This document shows, piece by piece, positions 44,811 to 53,167 of a stretch of 64,000 nucleotides of DNA. The stretch covers positions 4,366,001 through 4,430,000 of the forward strand of contig NZ_CP073766.1 in the NCBI RefSeq assembly GCF_018255755.1, read 5' to 3'. Origin of the DNA: Chitinophaga sp. HK235 (GTDB lineage Bacteria; Bacteroidota; Bacteroidia; Chitinophagales; Chitinophagaceae). The first letter of the stretch is position 1. Every line of letters begins with the position of its first letter. The position numbers and the translations under genes were made by a program. The notes below the pieces were generated by a model. That model had not been told where the DNA came from, did no database searches, and saw only the letters and a program-made list of their open reading frames with translations.

Positions 44811-47405
44811 ATGAAGACAGTACAACATTCTTTTCTAAAAAGCATTTTTGCATGCTTTTTATTGGCTGCTCCAGGCATACAGGCACAGGTAATATCAAAC
44901 AGTCCGGAACCAAGAAAGGATATCAGAAGCCCCGTAGATACTTCCTGGAACCAGTTTTTGGCGGGAGATAAACTGTTGGCAAATGGTCAATTACTGAATC
45001 CTGCAGGACAAAGCCTCAGTTTAACAAAAGGAACCAGGGTATTAAACCTGGAACTCGCTCATCAACAGCATATACTCATTGCAAAAACCAACAAGCGGCT
45101 GTCTTTTATTGATGCAAAAGATTTTAACACACTTAATTCCTTCGACTATCTTGATAAGGAATCAGGCTCAATGAATGGCCTTGCAGTAGATGACAACGAT
45201 TCTACTATTTATTTTACCGGGTTGGAAAAGAATTTATATGTAGGAAATGTTAGCAGCTCAGGAACATTCACGCTTACAAAGAAAATCGATCTATCGGCCC
45301 ATAATAAAAAAACCAACCCCTTAGGAATTGGATTATGTAAAAATAATATCGCCTTTGTAGCGCTTGCTATCACAAACGAGATTGCTGTTGTTGACCTTCC
45401 AAAAGGTAAGTTATTAAGCACGATCCCAGTAGGTGTTTGTCCCTATGCAATAATCATCAGCAAAGACAAAAAGCTGGCATTCGTGAGCAATTTCGGAGGG
45501 CCGCGTCCTGGGAAAGGGGATAGAACAGAAAAATCGGCCGGAACAGATGTTGCGGTGGATGAACGATCAGTGGCATTGCGTGGCTCCGTTACCGTAATTG
45601 ATGTTCAGTCAAGAAAAAAGATTACCGAGATTGCTACCCGCATCCACCCGGAGTCAATGGTTTTATCTCCTGACGGTAAATCCCTTTATGTAACTGATGA
45701 TAGCGGAGATGGCATTAGCGTGATAGATGTAAAGACCTTAAAAGTCGTGCATACAATTAATACCAAGCCGGATCCTTCTCTCCCCTATGGTAGCCTGACA
45801 ACCGCACTGACATTCAGTTCCGACGGAAAAACACTATTGGCTGCCAATGCCGGCAATAATTCAATCGCACTCATTGATCCGACACATCCCGGGAAAGCCC
45901 CCTATGGCTTTATTGCAGCAGGTGGTTTTCCGGGAAGCATAGGTGTTAGCGGAAACAATTTATTTATTGGAAACGTGACTGCGTTGAAAGGGGAAGTGCA
46001 AAAGGTTGTACTCCCAACCAGTAAAGCTGAGGTAGATGCATATACAACAGAAGCCAGCAAAGGATTTCATTTTATAGAATTGTTAAGAGCACAGGCCACA
46101 GCCAATTTAAACGCTAAACCTAAACCCATCCCTGATAACCTCGGAGAACCAACTCCTATCAAACACGTAGTATATATTATTAAAGAGAATAAAAAATTTG
46201 ACCAGGTGCTGGGGGACTTCGGAAAAGGTAACTGCGATCCCAGACTTGTTGAATTTGGGAAAGAGATAACCCCCAATACCCACGAACTGGCTAAACAATT
46301 TGTTCTCCTGGACAATTACTATTGTAATGGTGTTAATTCAAGCGACGGGCACCAATGGGCAATCCAGGGAATTACTACACCTTATCATGAAAAAGATTTT
46401 TCAAATGGGCATTGTGCCTATGATTTTGGAACAGATCCCCTGTCTTTTGCAGGTTGTGGTTTCATTTGGGATCACTTGCTGCGTAAAGGCATTTCATTCA
46501 GAAATTTTGGAGAAACAGACCTCGCTGAAATAACAAAAGGAAAGACCTGGACCGATGTATATAACGCCTGGAAAAATAAAAACGATTCCGCCCAGTACCA
46601 ATGTTCGTACGCAATGAAAAGCCTGGAAAAGTACAGTGACTTGCGTTTCCCTGGCTGGAACATGAATATTACAGATCAGGTCAGGGCCGACGCATTCATC
46701 AAGGCACTGAAGGAATACGAAGCAGCAGGCAGCCTGCCTGAATTTATTATTGTCTATTTACCCAATGACCATACCAATGGGTATAGTGAGCATACACCTA
46801 CTCCCCGCGCCTATGTAACAGACAACGACTGGGCAACAGGCAGAGTGGTGGAAGCCCTTTCGAAAAGTTCCTTCTGGAAGGATATGGCTATATTTATTAA
46901 TGAAGATGATCCTCAAAGCGGCACAGACCATGTGGATGGCCATCGTTCATTCTGTTTGGTTGCGGGCCCTTATGTAAAGCGGGACACTATCATCAGTAAT
47001 TTCTACAATCAATCATCTGTACTACATACCATCTGCCAGATATTCGGCGTACAACCCATGAATCAATTGGTCGCAGCAGCTCCGTTAATGACAGCGTGCT
47101 TTCAGCAAAACCCTGACTATACGGCTTACAATAGCCTGACGCCATCAATTGCCATCAACGAGATGAATCCCCCAAAGGAAATGATCAAAAATAAAACCAC
47201 CGCCAGATTAGCGCCACTGACACAGAAAATGGATTTCTCCAGGCCGGATCTTATTGATAAGGATGCCTTGATATTTAGTGAGTATGTATGGTCCACCATA
47301 CATGGTGACAAACCCTTTCCTAAAGAGTACTTCGGCGCACATCAGAAGGGCTTGAAAGCCCTCGGCCTGAAAGTAGACGCCAAATCCGGGGAAGATAATG
47401 ATTAG
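44811..47405 (+). CDS. YncE-type beta-propeller fused to phosphoesterase domain
   Basis: The 864-residue protein has a signal peptide (FLLAAPGIQAQ). Residues about 60-410 form a YncE/YVTN seven-bladed propeller (KLLSTIPVGVCPYAIIISKD, HPESMVLSPDGKSLYVTDDS, GISVIDVKTLKVVHTINTKP). Residues about 440-830 are an alkaline-phosphatase-superfamily phosphoesterase (HVVYIIKENKKFDQVLGDFG, NYYCNGVNSSDGHQWAIQGI, FIINEDDPQ-like INEDDPQSGTDHVDGHRS). The acid phosphatase/phospholipase C type Asp, Asn and His ligands are visible. Such fusions are common in soil Bacteroidota as 'bifunctional YncE/alkaline phosphatase'. It is exported, with an unknown phosphoester substrate. The 273 bp before it hold no gene. 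Confidence 0.9.
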   Translation: MKTVQHSFLKSIFACFLLAAPGIQAQVISNSPEPRKDIRSPVDTSWNQFLAGDKLLANGQLLNPAGQSLSLTKGTRVLNLELAHQQHILIAKTNKRLSFIDAKDFNTLNSFDYLDKESGSMNGLAVDDNDSTIYFTGLEKNLYVGNVSSSGTFTLTKKIDLSAHNKKTNPLGIGLCKNNIAFVALAITNEIAVVDLPKGKLLSTIPVGVCPYAIIISKDKKLAFVSNFGGPRPGKGDRTEKSAGTDVAVDERSVALRGSVTVIDVQSRKKITEIATRIHPESMVLSPDGKSLYVTDDSGDGISVIDVKTLKVVHTINTKPDPSLPYGSLTTALTFSSDGKTLLAANAGNNSIALIDPTHPGKAPYGFIAAGGFPGSIGVSGNNLFIGNVTALKGEVQKVVLPTSKAEVDAYTTEASKGFHFIELLRAQATANLNAKPKPIPDNLGEPTPIKHVVYIIKENKKFDQVLGDFGKGNCDPRLVEFGKEITPNTHELAKQFVLLDNYYCNGVNSSDGHQWAIQGITTPYHEKDFSNGHCAYDFGTDPLSFAGCGFIWDHLLRKGISFRNFGETDLAEITKGKTWTDVYNAWKNKNDSAQYQCSYAMKSLEKYSDLRFPGWNMNITDQVRADAFIKALKEYEAAGSLPEFIIVYLPNDHTNGYSEHTPTPRAYVTDNDWATGRVVEALSKSSFWKDMAIFINEDDPQSGTDHVDGHRSFCLVAGPYVKRDTIISNFYNQSSVLHTICQIFGVQPMNQLVAAAPLMTACFQQNPDYTAYNSLTPSIAINEMNPPKEMIKNKTTARLAPLTQKMDFSRPDLIDKDALIFSEYVWSTIHGDKPFPKEYFGAHQKGLKALGLKVDAKSGEDND

Positions 47406-47603
47406 TGCTGGCTGGAAAATGTAACGATGTCCCGTCCTGAAATGTTTTTATTTTAGGATGGGATAACATAAAAACGAGTAATTGCTTCCCGATACACACG
47501 TTATAAATCTTCTGCTATCATCATCCTTATTTTGGGTTTCACGTTTGGTTCATCAACGATCTTAGCATAACCTTTTAAGTGCTAAAGGACACTTGTCCAA
47601 TTA

Positions 47604-47763
47604 TCATGATCTGATGTTTTTACGTTTATCCACCAGATCACTAAAGAACTGTATAAGACACGCCTGCCGCTTATAATCTGACACAAAATCATACTCCTGG
47701 TTTTGCACAGCAATCTGTCTTTTAGCGCTGATGTTCTCTGCCAGCTGTTTGGTATTGGTATTA
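47604..47763 (-). pseudogene. Integrase N-terminal fragment, copy A
   Basis: The translated minus strand holds KQLAENISAKRQIAVQNQEY then DFVSDYKRQACLIQFFSDLV, the arm-binding/SAM-like start of a Bacteroidota tyrosine recombinase. It lacks the start and the catalytic RHRY domain. It aligns over about 100 bp (47668-47763) with 49864-49965 at roughly 80% identity or better. Its upstream end is fused directly to the repeated mnmE terminator segment, indicating an internal deletion. Confidence 0.75.
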
Positions 47764-47857
47764 ACTACCGGACATAGAAAAAGCCCTGCTGACAGGGCTT
47801 TCATCATATTACGCTATGAATGCTTTGTGTTGATTATTGCACTTTACTTCCCGTACA
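47764..47857. repeat. Direct repeat copy A (terminator and mnmE tail copy)
   Basis: These 94 bases match 50718-50812 with about a dozen differences. They contain the hairpin aaagccctg/cagggcttt (47780-47801), whose stem differences from copy B (aaagcccc/ggggcttt) are compensatory. The end is an imperfect copy of the last mnmE codons. Confidence 0.85.
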
Positions 47858-47985
47858 GAAACGGCCCGGGAGATGATGACGCCTGTTATATCGTGGGTTC
47901 AGGGGAAATAAAAGCGGGGTTGTGAATGATTCGTAACAAGTCTCGATAATGCTCATCCGCGCTAGGCTTTCACGCTCCCACCCAG

Positions 47986-49656
47986 CTATGGAGATGTTCG
48001 GGCAAAACGTAAATGCATCATTTCCCCGCTGTTGAGCTCAAACCCACTTATTCGACCTTTCTTGTCCCGGATGACCACAACGTGGTCCAGGCCGCCATCG
48101 CTAAGCAGGTGATCCGTGCCCAGCAAGGTGATCTTTGCGGGTAGGTGAGCAGCATTCGTAAAATATAGCTGGTGGTCCCTGAATTCAATCCGATACTGGC
48201 AATCCAGTTCGGGGCAGGTATAGGTCCCGGTATAACCTTGTAAGAGCTGGTCGGAGGGATTGACATCCTTGGTCCTCTCCAGGTAGATCGGCCGGGAAAG
48301 GGCCGGGCTATACAGGCTAACACCAACAGCTACCGCAGTTTGATGAAAATCATAGTGTACAGCCGGATTGCTGAGCGGGGAAAAATGCAACGCGGAATCG
48401 TTGACCAGCAGGGTCGTACCGTTCAGCCACAGACGTTTATCCCGGATCTCAAAACGGAGCCGGTAACCGTTCTCTGCAATATAGTTACCGGTAAGTCTTT
48501 GAAATTCATCCGGTGTTTTCAGTTCAGCAACAGCAGAGTCGCGTCTCATCGTGGGTGAGGCGGCCGTTTTTTGGCGCTTATCCGGTATGAATAAAGTGGC
48601 CAACTGGTTGATCTCGCCATAGATGTCATTGTTACCCGAATTACCGAACACAATAAAGCCGGTCCGGAGTTCAGGGTAAACGGCGATGATTGTCCGGAAA
48701 CCCGCCAGGCCACCATTATGTACGTATTGCACCCAACCACGGGAAGTATTGACGTTGATACCCGAAGCATAAGGGATCTCGCGGCCATCGTTGAGCCGGC
48801 CCTTTTCGGTAAGCAACGCGATCGTTTGCATATCGCCCGCCCTGGGTTCATAAAAGTTCATGACCCAGTGTGCCATATCTGCCACACTCGTGAACAAGCC
48901 GCCATCGCCCAAGGTGTACACATTCTGGTAACTGTTCTTAAAGAGCTTGCCGTCTCCGGAAGTGTAAGAGGCTACCCGGTTAGTGACCAGTTCCTGGTTA
49001 TCGTCTATAAACCGGCTGACGGTCATGCCCAGCGGCTGAAAGATATGTCCCGAGGTGAAGGAGCGGAAGCTTTCCCCGCTAACCGCCCTAACGATTTCAG
49101 CCAGCAATACATAATTGGAATTGGAGTAGGAGAACTTCTCACCCGGTGGGAAATTCAGCGTCCGTTGTTTTTTGAGCAGCTCCAGTGCCAGCTCCTGGGT
49201 AAGCATCCCGTCCGGCGGCAACCCCGCGATGACTGCAAGACCAATATCATCGCGTATACCGCTCGTATGGTTCAATAAATTGCGGACGCTGATCCGATGA
49301 CCGAAGTCCGGCATCCAGGGCAGGTAAATATGCATATCATCATCCAGTTTCAGCTTGCCCTGCCGAGCCAGCAAGGCAATGGCATAGCCGGTGAGCTGCT
49401 TGGATACCGAGCACATATAGTATATACTTTCCGGTGTGTTGGGTACCTGGTGTTCCAGGTCGGCCAGGCCGTACCCTTTGGCATACAGCAGGGAATCATG
49501 CCGTACGATCCCAACTACGCAGCCCGGGGTATTGGGTGTAGCGTATTTTTGGAAAAGCAGGTCCACCTGTTTGGCCAGGGAGTCCGGCAGGGATTGGGCG
49601 TTGACCAAGGCAGTAGTCAGCAGGATGCTCAGTAAGATTAAGCCTGTTTTTTTCAT
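47986..49656 (-). CDS. Exported serine hydrolase (beta-lactamase class C/PBP4* family)
   Basis: ATG at 49656 (MKKTGLILLSILLTTALVNA) gives a signal peptide and 556 residues; a longer frame to 49749 has no signal and looks artefactual. The catalytic motifs are SVSK (SxxK, near residue 90), YSNSNY (YxN, near 178) and HNGG (near 305, KTG/HxG position). The C-terminal 170 residues form two beta-rich accessory segments. The family includes D-aminopeptidases, esterases and penicillin-binding proteins; resistance cannot be claimed. It lies between the two integrase remnants and looks like element cargo. It has a higher GC and a more CGG/CCG-rich style than the flanking 44.8-47.4 kb gene, by eye. Confidence 0.88.
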   Translation of the reverse strand: MKKTGLILLSILLTTALVNAQSLPDSLAKQVDLLFQKYATPNTPGCVVGIVRHDSLLYAKGYGLADLEHQVPNTPESIYYMCSVSKQLTGYAIALLARQGKLKLDDDMHIYLPWMPDFGHRISVRNLLNHTSGIRDDIGLAVIAGLPPDGMLTQELALELLKKQRTLNFPPGEKFSYSNSNYVLLAEIVRAVSGESFRSFTSGHIFQPLGMTVSRFIDDNQELVTNRVASYTSGDGKLFKNSYQNVYTLGDGGLFTSVADMAHWVMNFYEPRAGDMQTIALLTEKGRLNDGREIPYASGINVNTSRGWVQYVHNGGLAGFRTIIAVYPELRTGFIVFGNSGNNDIYGEINQLATLFIPDKRQKTAASPTMRRDSAVAELKTPDEFQRLTGNYIAENGYRLRFEIRDKRLWLNGTTLLVNDSALHFSPLSNPAVHYDFHQTAVAVGVSLYSPALSRPIYLERTKDVNPSDQLLQGYTGTYTCPELDCQYRIEFRDHQLYFTNAAHLPAKITLLGTDHLLSDGGLDHVVVIRDKKGRISGFELNSGEMMHLRFARTSP

Positions 49657-49807
49657 CCTATATACTTTCAAGCTAAGATAGATCCGGAAACGGACAATAG
49701 CTAGCATGGAAAGGGAGACTTTTTCGGGGAAACCGATTAATGATGACAAATTTTGCTCATGATAATTTCGTTTTGGGGTTACTAATTAGAAGGAGATGAA
49801 CGTATCA

Positions 49808-50130
49808 TTACGTATCATACCATATCATTCTTCCTCTTGATTCATGCCACGAAGTCCCATATGCCTGCCGCGTATAATCTGACAGAAAATCATATTCCTT
49901 GTTTTGCACGGCAATCTGTCTTTTGGCCCTGATATTCTCTGCCAGTTCCTTCGTGCTGGTATTATGAAGCTTATCTGCTGCCTGTTTCGCTTTATCGAAT
50001 AGGTACATCCCCAAAAATCACGTCTGGTAGGTTTACCTGTTTCAGGGTGTGGGATAGGTGGATAAAAATCCAGATACAGGCTTTGCCGGTCTTTAGAAAT
50101 AGGCTTTTGCCTTAAAGTTACTTTGGTCAT
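49808..50130 (-). pseudogene. Frameshifted, truncated tyrosine integrase, copy B
   Basis: ATG at 50130 gives MTKVTLRQKPISKDRQSLYL with DFYPPIPHPETGKPTRRDF, the arm-binding domain start of Bacteroidota phage-type integrases. Around 50010 a TTTTTGGGG run shifts the frame. The continuation MGMYLFDKAKQAADKLHNTS with TKELAENIRAKRQIAVQNKE is read in the next frame. It ends shortly after, without the SAM-like core or catalytic domain, so it cannot be active. Confidence 0.8.
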
Positions 50131-50161
50131 CTGCTTAGGTGGATATAGGTTAACAATGGGG

Positions 50162-50515
50162 TTAAAGAGTAAACATATCATTGATCCGTTGCCGGCTGAT
50201 AATGGTGTGATTCCCGAATTTTATAGCCGGTAATGCGCGGCGTTTAATAAGCCGTTGCAATGTCCATCGGCTGACGCCCAGCAGCTTGCTGGCATCGGCG
50301 ATGTTTAAAAACTCTTTGATTTTTACCTCTTCAATGGGCTTTGCCTTTATAGCCAGGGTTTCGCTGTCGCTCTGTTCCATCTTGGCAGCCCTTTGCCTTA
50401 CCTTATAGAACATTTTCGCACAGTGATCACTGCACGTCTGGGAGGTGGTTTTCTTCGCCACGAAATCACGGCGACAATATTGGCAAACTCTGTTTACTCT
50501 AATGTTTGAACTCAT
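50162..50515 (-). CDS. Zinc-finger plus excisionase-type helix-turn-helix protein
   Basis: The 117-residue protein has an N-terminal four-cysteine motif (CQYCRRDF then TCSDHC, CxxC...CxxxC) and a C-terminal MerR/Xis-like helix-turn-helix (FLNIADASKLLGVSRWTLQR then LIKRRALPAIKFGNHTIISR). Such genes sit directly before the integrase in Bacteroidota mobile elements and act as excisionase or regulator. It ends 32 bp before the integrase remnant start, same strand. The frame is intact, unlike the integrase. Confidence 0.85.
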   Translation of the reverse strand: MSSNIRVNRVCQYCRRDFVAKKTTSQTCSDHCAKMFYKVRQRAAKMEQSDSETLAIKAKPIEEVKIKEFLNIADASKLLGVSRWTLQRLIKRRALPAIKFGNHTIISRQRINDMFTL

Positions 50516-50550
50516 TATCTATCAATGTTTTACACTGACAGTTCAGTAAT

Positions 50551-50620
50551 GGTGCAGCATGGGGCTGTATGGGGCTACGTGGTGCAGAGTGGTGCAGAGT
50601 GGTGCAGTATGGTGCATTAT
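50551..50620. repeat. Seven-unit array with exact 10-bp period
   Basis: Units in order are ggtgcagcat, ggggctgtat, ggggctacgt, ggtgcagagt, ggtgcagagt, ggtgcagtat and ggtgcattat (consensus GGNGCNNNNT). It lies 36 bp upstream of the excisionase-like gene. A 10-bp period places each unit on the same helical face, as for arm-type or operator sites. Confidence 0.8.
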
Positions 50621-50717
50621 CTCGCCTTTTAAATTTACGAAAACATTTCTATGCTTCGAGGTACAAATAAGGTACAAAAATGCCCAAAACAACGCGAAAC
50701 AACCAAAACAAACGAAA

Positions 50718-50812
50718 ACTACCGGACATAGAAAAAGCCCCATTGACGGGGCTTTCATCATATTTCACTATGAATGCTTTGTGTTATTTATGCCACTTTA
50801 CTTCCCGATACA
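50718..50812. repeat. Direct repeat copy B, overlapping the mnmE end
   Basis: 95 bases from actaccggacat to cttcccgataca, including the mnmE terminator and the last four sense codons of mnmE (CIGK). It is the counterpart of 47764-47857. Confidence 0.85.
50734..50755 (-). terminator. Terminator of mnmE
   Basis: Stem aaagcccc/ggggcttt with loop attgac; followed on the minus strand by TTTTCTATG. It lies 43 bp after the mnmE stop. Confidence 0.8.
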
Positions 50813-52177
50813 AAACTTACTGAAAATATAATCCAGCCTATCCTCATTTGTTACCTCACCGGTGATCTCTCCGAGGTAATGCAGGCTACGGCGTATATCC
50901 AGTGCGAGCAGGTCGCCGGGCAATCCGTTGTCCATACCGTTTTTCACGTCCTGGAGCGACTGCAGTACTTCCTGGAGGGCAGCATGGTGACGGGCATTGG
51001 TGATGATGGTGTCTTCGGTATTGATATCGCCGGCCATGACTTTCTGTACCAGTTTGTCTTTAAGATCCTGGATATGGTCGTGGTTTCTGGCGGAGATAAA
51101 GAGAATAGGCAGACCGTCGAATTTAGCGCGGGCGGCTTCATCTCCAGCTACATCGGTTTTATTGCCGACGAGGAGGAAGTTGACATTATCTGCTTCGAAG
51201 TCGTGTATTTGTTGTTGTATATCGGCGGCGGAGAGTTCGTTGACATCGAAGAGGTATACCACTACGCCTGCTTCGCGTATTTTTTCCATGGTTTTCTGTA
51301 CACCGATGGTTTCGATGGTATCGCTGCTGTCGCGGATACCGGCGGTATCGATGAGTCGGAAGAGGATGCCGTCGATATTGAGTATTTCTTCGATGGTATC
51401 GCGGGTGGTACCGGCAATATCGCTGACGATGGCTCTGTTTTCGTTGAGCAGGGTATTGAGCAGGGTGGATTTACCGGCATTGGGTTTACCAACGATGGCA
51501 GTATTGACGCCATTTTTGATGACGTTACCCATGCGGAAAGAGTCTATCAGGTGTTGGATGATGGTGGTAGCATTGCTGACAAGGGCGTACAGGCGTGTTC
51601 TGTCGGCAAATTCCACGTCTTCCTGGCTGAAGTCCAGTTCCAGTTCTATGAGGGCCGAGAAAGTGATGAGTTGTTCCCGGAGGGCATGTAATTCTTTGGA
51701 GAAGCCGCCGCGCATTTGTTGCATGGCGGTTTGATGGGAGGCGGCAGAGTTGCTGGCGATAAGATCGGCAACAGATTCAGCCTGGGTAAGGTCCAGTTTA
51801 CCATTGAGGAAGGCGCGCTGGGTGAATTCGCCTGGTTTGGCAAGGCGGGCGCCTTTATCGACGGTGGCGGCGATGATTTGTTGCTGGATATAGGGAGAAC
51901 CGTGACAGGATATTTCGATGACATCTTCTCCGGTATAGGACCGCGGGCCTTTGTAGAGGCTGATGACTACTTCATCGATGATTTTACCGTTGTGTACGAT
52001 ATTACCGAAGTGAAGGGTATGGCTGGCCTGGAGGTCCAGGTTTTTGGCCGGGAAGAGGCTGTTACAGATGGGAAAAGCATGTTGACCGCTGAGCCTGATG
52101 ACGGCGATGGCGCCGATTCCTGGCGCGGTGGCTACAGCTACGATAGTATCATCAAATCCTGTTAATTTTCCCAGCAT
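50798..52177 (-). CDS. mnmE: tRNA uridine-34 5-carboxymethylaminomethyl synthesis GTPase MnmE
   Basis: The 459-residue protein is full length for the family. The N-terminal folate-binding domain starts TIVAVATAPGIGAIAVIRLS. The helical domain contains ADLIASNSAASHQTAMQQM. The inserted G domain has IVGKPNAGKSTLLN (P-loop), IAGTTRDTIEE (G2), DTAGIRD (G3) and GNKTD (G4). The C-terminal FCIGK carries the essential cysteine. With MnmG it modifies the wobble uridine of several tRNAs, using folate, K+ and GTP hydrolysis. Its last codons are the shared att-like sequence of the adjoining element, so an insertion there rebuilt or kept the gene end. Confidence 0.97.
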   Translation of the reverse strand: MLGKLTGFDDTIVAVATAPGIGAIAVIRLSGQHAFPICNSLFPAKNLDLQASHTLHFGNIVHNGKIIDEVVISLYKGPRSYTGEDVIEISCHGSPYIQQQIIAATVDKGARLAKPGEFTQRAFLNGKLDLTQAESVADLIASNSAASHQTAMQQMRGGFSKELHALREQLITFSALIELELDFSQEDVEFADRTRLYALVSNATTIIQHLIDSFRMGNVIKNGVNTAIVGKPNAGKSTLLNTLLNENRAIVSDIAGTTRDTIEEILNIDGILFRLIDTAGIRDSSDTIETIGVQKTMEKIREAGVVVYLFDVNELSAADIQQQIHDFEADNVNFLLVGNKTDVAGDEAARAKFDGLPILFISARNHDHIQDLKDKLVQKVMAGDINTEDTIITNARHHAALQEVLQSLQDVKNGMDNGLPGDLLALDIRRSLHYLGEITGEVTNEDRLDYIFSKFCIGK

Positions 52178-52204
52178 ACCGGTATATCATTTTTTTTAGA
52201 AAGG

Positions 52205-52237
52205 CAAAGGTACTAAAAATCAAAAGCCCCGTTTCAA
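52205..52237 (-). promoter_or_regulatory. Predicted mnmE promoter inside the tonB terminator
   Basis: On the minus strand TTG (52237-52235), a 22-bp spacer and TACCTTTG (52212-52205). The start would lie near 52199, giving a leader of about 20 nt. The -33 falls within the hairpin of the tonB terminator. Confidence 0.5.
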
Positions 52238-52258
52238 CGTAGGTTGAAACGGGGCTTT
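52223..52258 (-). terminator. Strong terminator after tonB
   Basis: A 16-bp perfect stem (aaagccccgtttcaac with gttgaaacggggcttt) with loop gtag, followed on the minus strand by TGATTTTTAG. Confidence 0.92.
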
Positions 52259-52278
52259 GATTATCGTTAGTGATAGTA

Positions 52279-53115
52279 CTACTCTTGGAGAGTGAAGCGG
52301 ATCGGGAGGTTGAACTGTACAGAAACCTGGCGTCCGTTTTGTCTACCAGCTTTCCATTTAGGCATGGATCTTACCACGCGTACAGCTTCTTCTTCCAGAC
52401 CACCACCTTTTGCGGCGCCTACTGTTTTCACATCTTTGATGTTACCTTCAGAGTCAACCACAAACTGTACGAATACAGTACCGGAGATACCGTTTTCCTG
52501 CGCAACGCGAGGGTAACGGATATTTTTGCTCAGGTATTTGGCCAGTGCGTCCTCGCCACCAGGGAAGGTAGGAGGCTGCTCTACGAAAGTGAAGATTTCT
52601 TCTTTAGCAGGAGCAGGAGGCGCTTCTACCACACCAGTACCTTTACTGTCTTCCAGCAGACCCGCATCGATACCGTTCGGGTCACCTTCTACGGTTTTGG
52701 TGCTGATGGATTTGTCTTTAATTTCTGCCTGTTTTGGAGGTTCTTCATCCGGTGGTACTTCATTATCTTTTTTGATCACCGGAGGAGTGAACTGTACAGA
52801 CGGTTTAACCGGCGGCGGCGGTGCCGGCGGAGGAGGAGGCGGCGGAGGTGTTTTCGGATCATCCGGGAGTTTCACGTCCTCCATCTTGATTTCCTGTATC
52901 ACCGGCTTCTTATTGTTATCACCTTCAGAAGCTTTTACATAATTAGTGATGATATAGGCCAGGAAAAATACAAGAAACAGGGAAACGGTACCCAGAATGG
53001 CATTCCGCACACGCTTATTATACTGCTTCCTCAGATCATAAGCCCCATACTCCTTGTTCCTGCCTTCAAACAGGATATCAAGAAAATCGGACTTTAAGAC
53101 TTTAGCTGAATCCAT
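52279..53115 (-). CDS. tonB: Energy transducer TonB
   Basis: The 278-residue protein has a short cytoplasmic start (SDFLDILFEGRNKEYGAYDL), one membrane helix near residues 36-58 (AILGTVSLFLVFFLAYIITN), a periplasmic proline-rich linker with a run of prolines near residues 90-105, and a C-terminal TonB domain (KYLSKNIRYPRVAQENGISG, VFVQFVVDSEGNIKDVKTVG). It carries proton-motive energy to outer-membrane receptors such as the SusC proteins in this window. It is the last gene of the exbB-exbD-exbD-tonB operon. Confidence 0.95.
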   Translation of the reverse strand: MDSAKVLKSDFLDILFEGRNKEYGAYDLRKQYNKRVRNAILGTVSLFLVFFLAYIITNYVKASEGDNNKKPVIQEIKMEDVKLPDDPKTPPPPPPPPAPPPPVKPSVQFTPPVIKKDNEVPPDEEPPKQAEIKDKSISTKTVEGDPNGIDAGLLEDSKGTGVVEAPPAPAKEEIFTFVEQPPTFPGGEDALAKYLSKNIRYPRVAQENGISGTVFVQFVVDSEGNIKDVKTVGAAKGGGLEEEAVRVVRSMPKWKAGRQNGRQVSVQFNLPIRFTLQE

Positions 53116-53167
53116 TGTTAATGTTAATTTTTATAGATGGATGCAAAAATTGATTAATTCCACAAGA

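Larger units (their letters stand above)
47484..50812. mobile_element. Decayed integrative element at the mnmE 3' end (inferred)
   Basis: The region is bounded on the right by the last codons of mnmE (cttcccgataca at 50801) and on the left by a copy of the same sequence (cttcccgataca at 47485-47496), with a third, slightly altered copy (cttcccgtaca) at 47847. Between them lie two integrase remnants, an excisionase-like gene, a serine hydrolase and a direct repeat. The mnmE 3' end is a documented tyrosine-recombinase site for SGI1-type islands. The element has no intact integrase and should not be mobile by itself. Confidence 0.6.

Noticed and set aside
47429..47463. Hairpin after the YncE-phosphoesterase gene as a terminator
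   Set aside because: The stem tcccgtcct/aggatggga is plausible but the 16-nt loop and missing T-run make it too weak to list.
47986..49656. Calling the serine hydrolase an antibiotic-resistance beta-lactamase
   Set aside because: SxxK, YxN and HxG motifs are shared with many non-lactamase esterases and peptidases.
44586..49818. Shared 11-mer ttacgtatcat at about 44586 and 49808
   Set aside because: Too short in an AT-rich region to be distinguished from chance; the second site is itself a small tandem repeat.
50551..50620. A CRISPR array
   Set aside because: The units are 10 bp with no spacers and there are no cas genes nearby.
50543..50761. 72-residue minus-strand frame with a His/Leu-rich end
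   Set aside because: It is made of the 10-bp repeat array and the mnmE terminator, so it is unlikely to be a gene.
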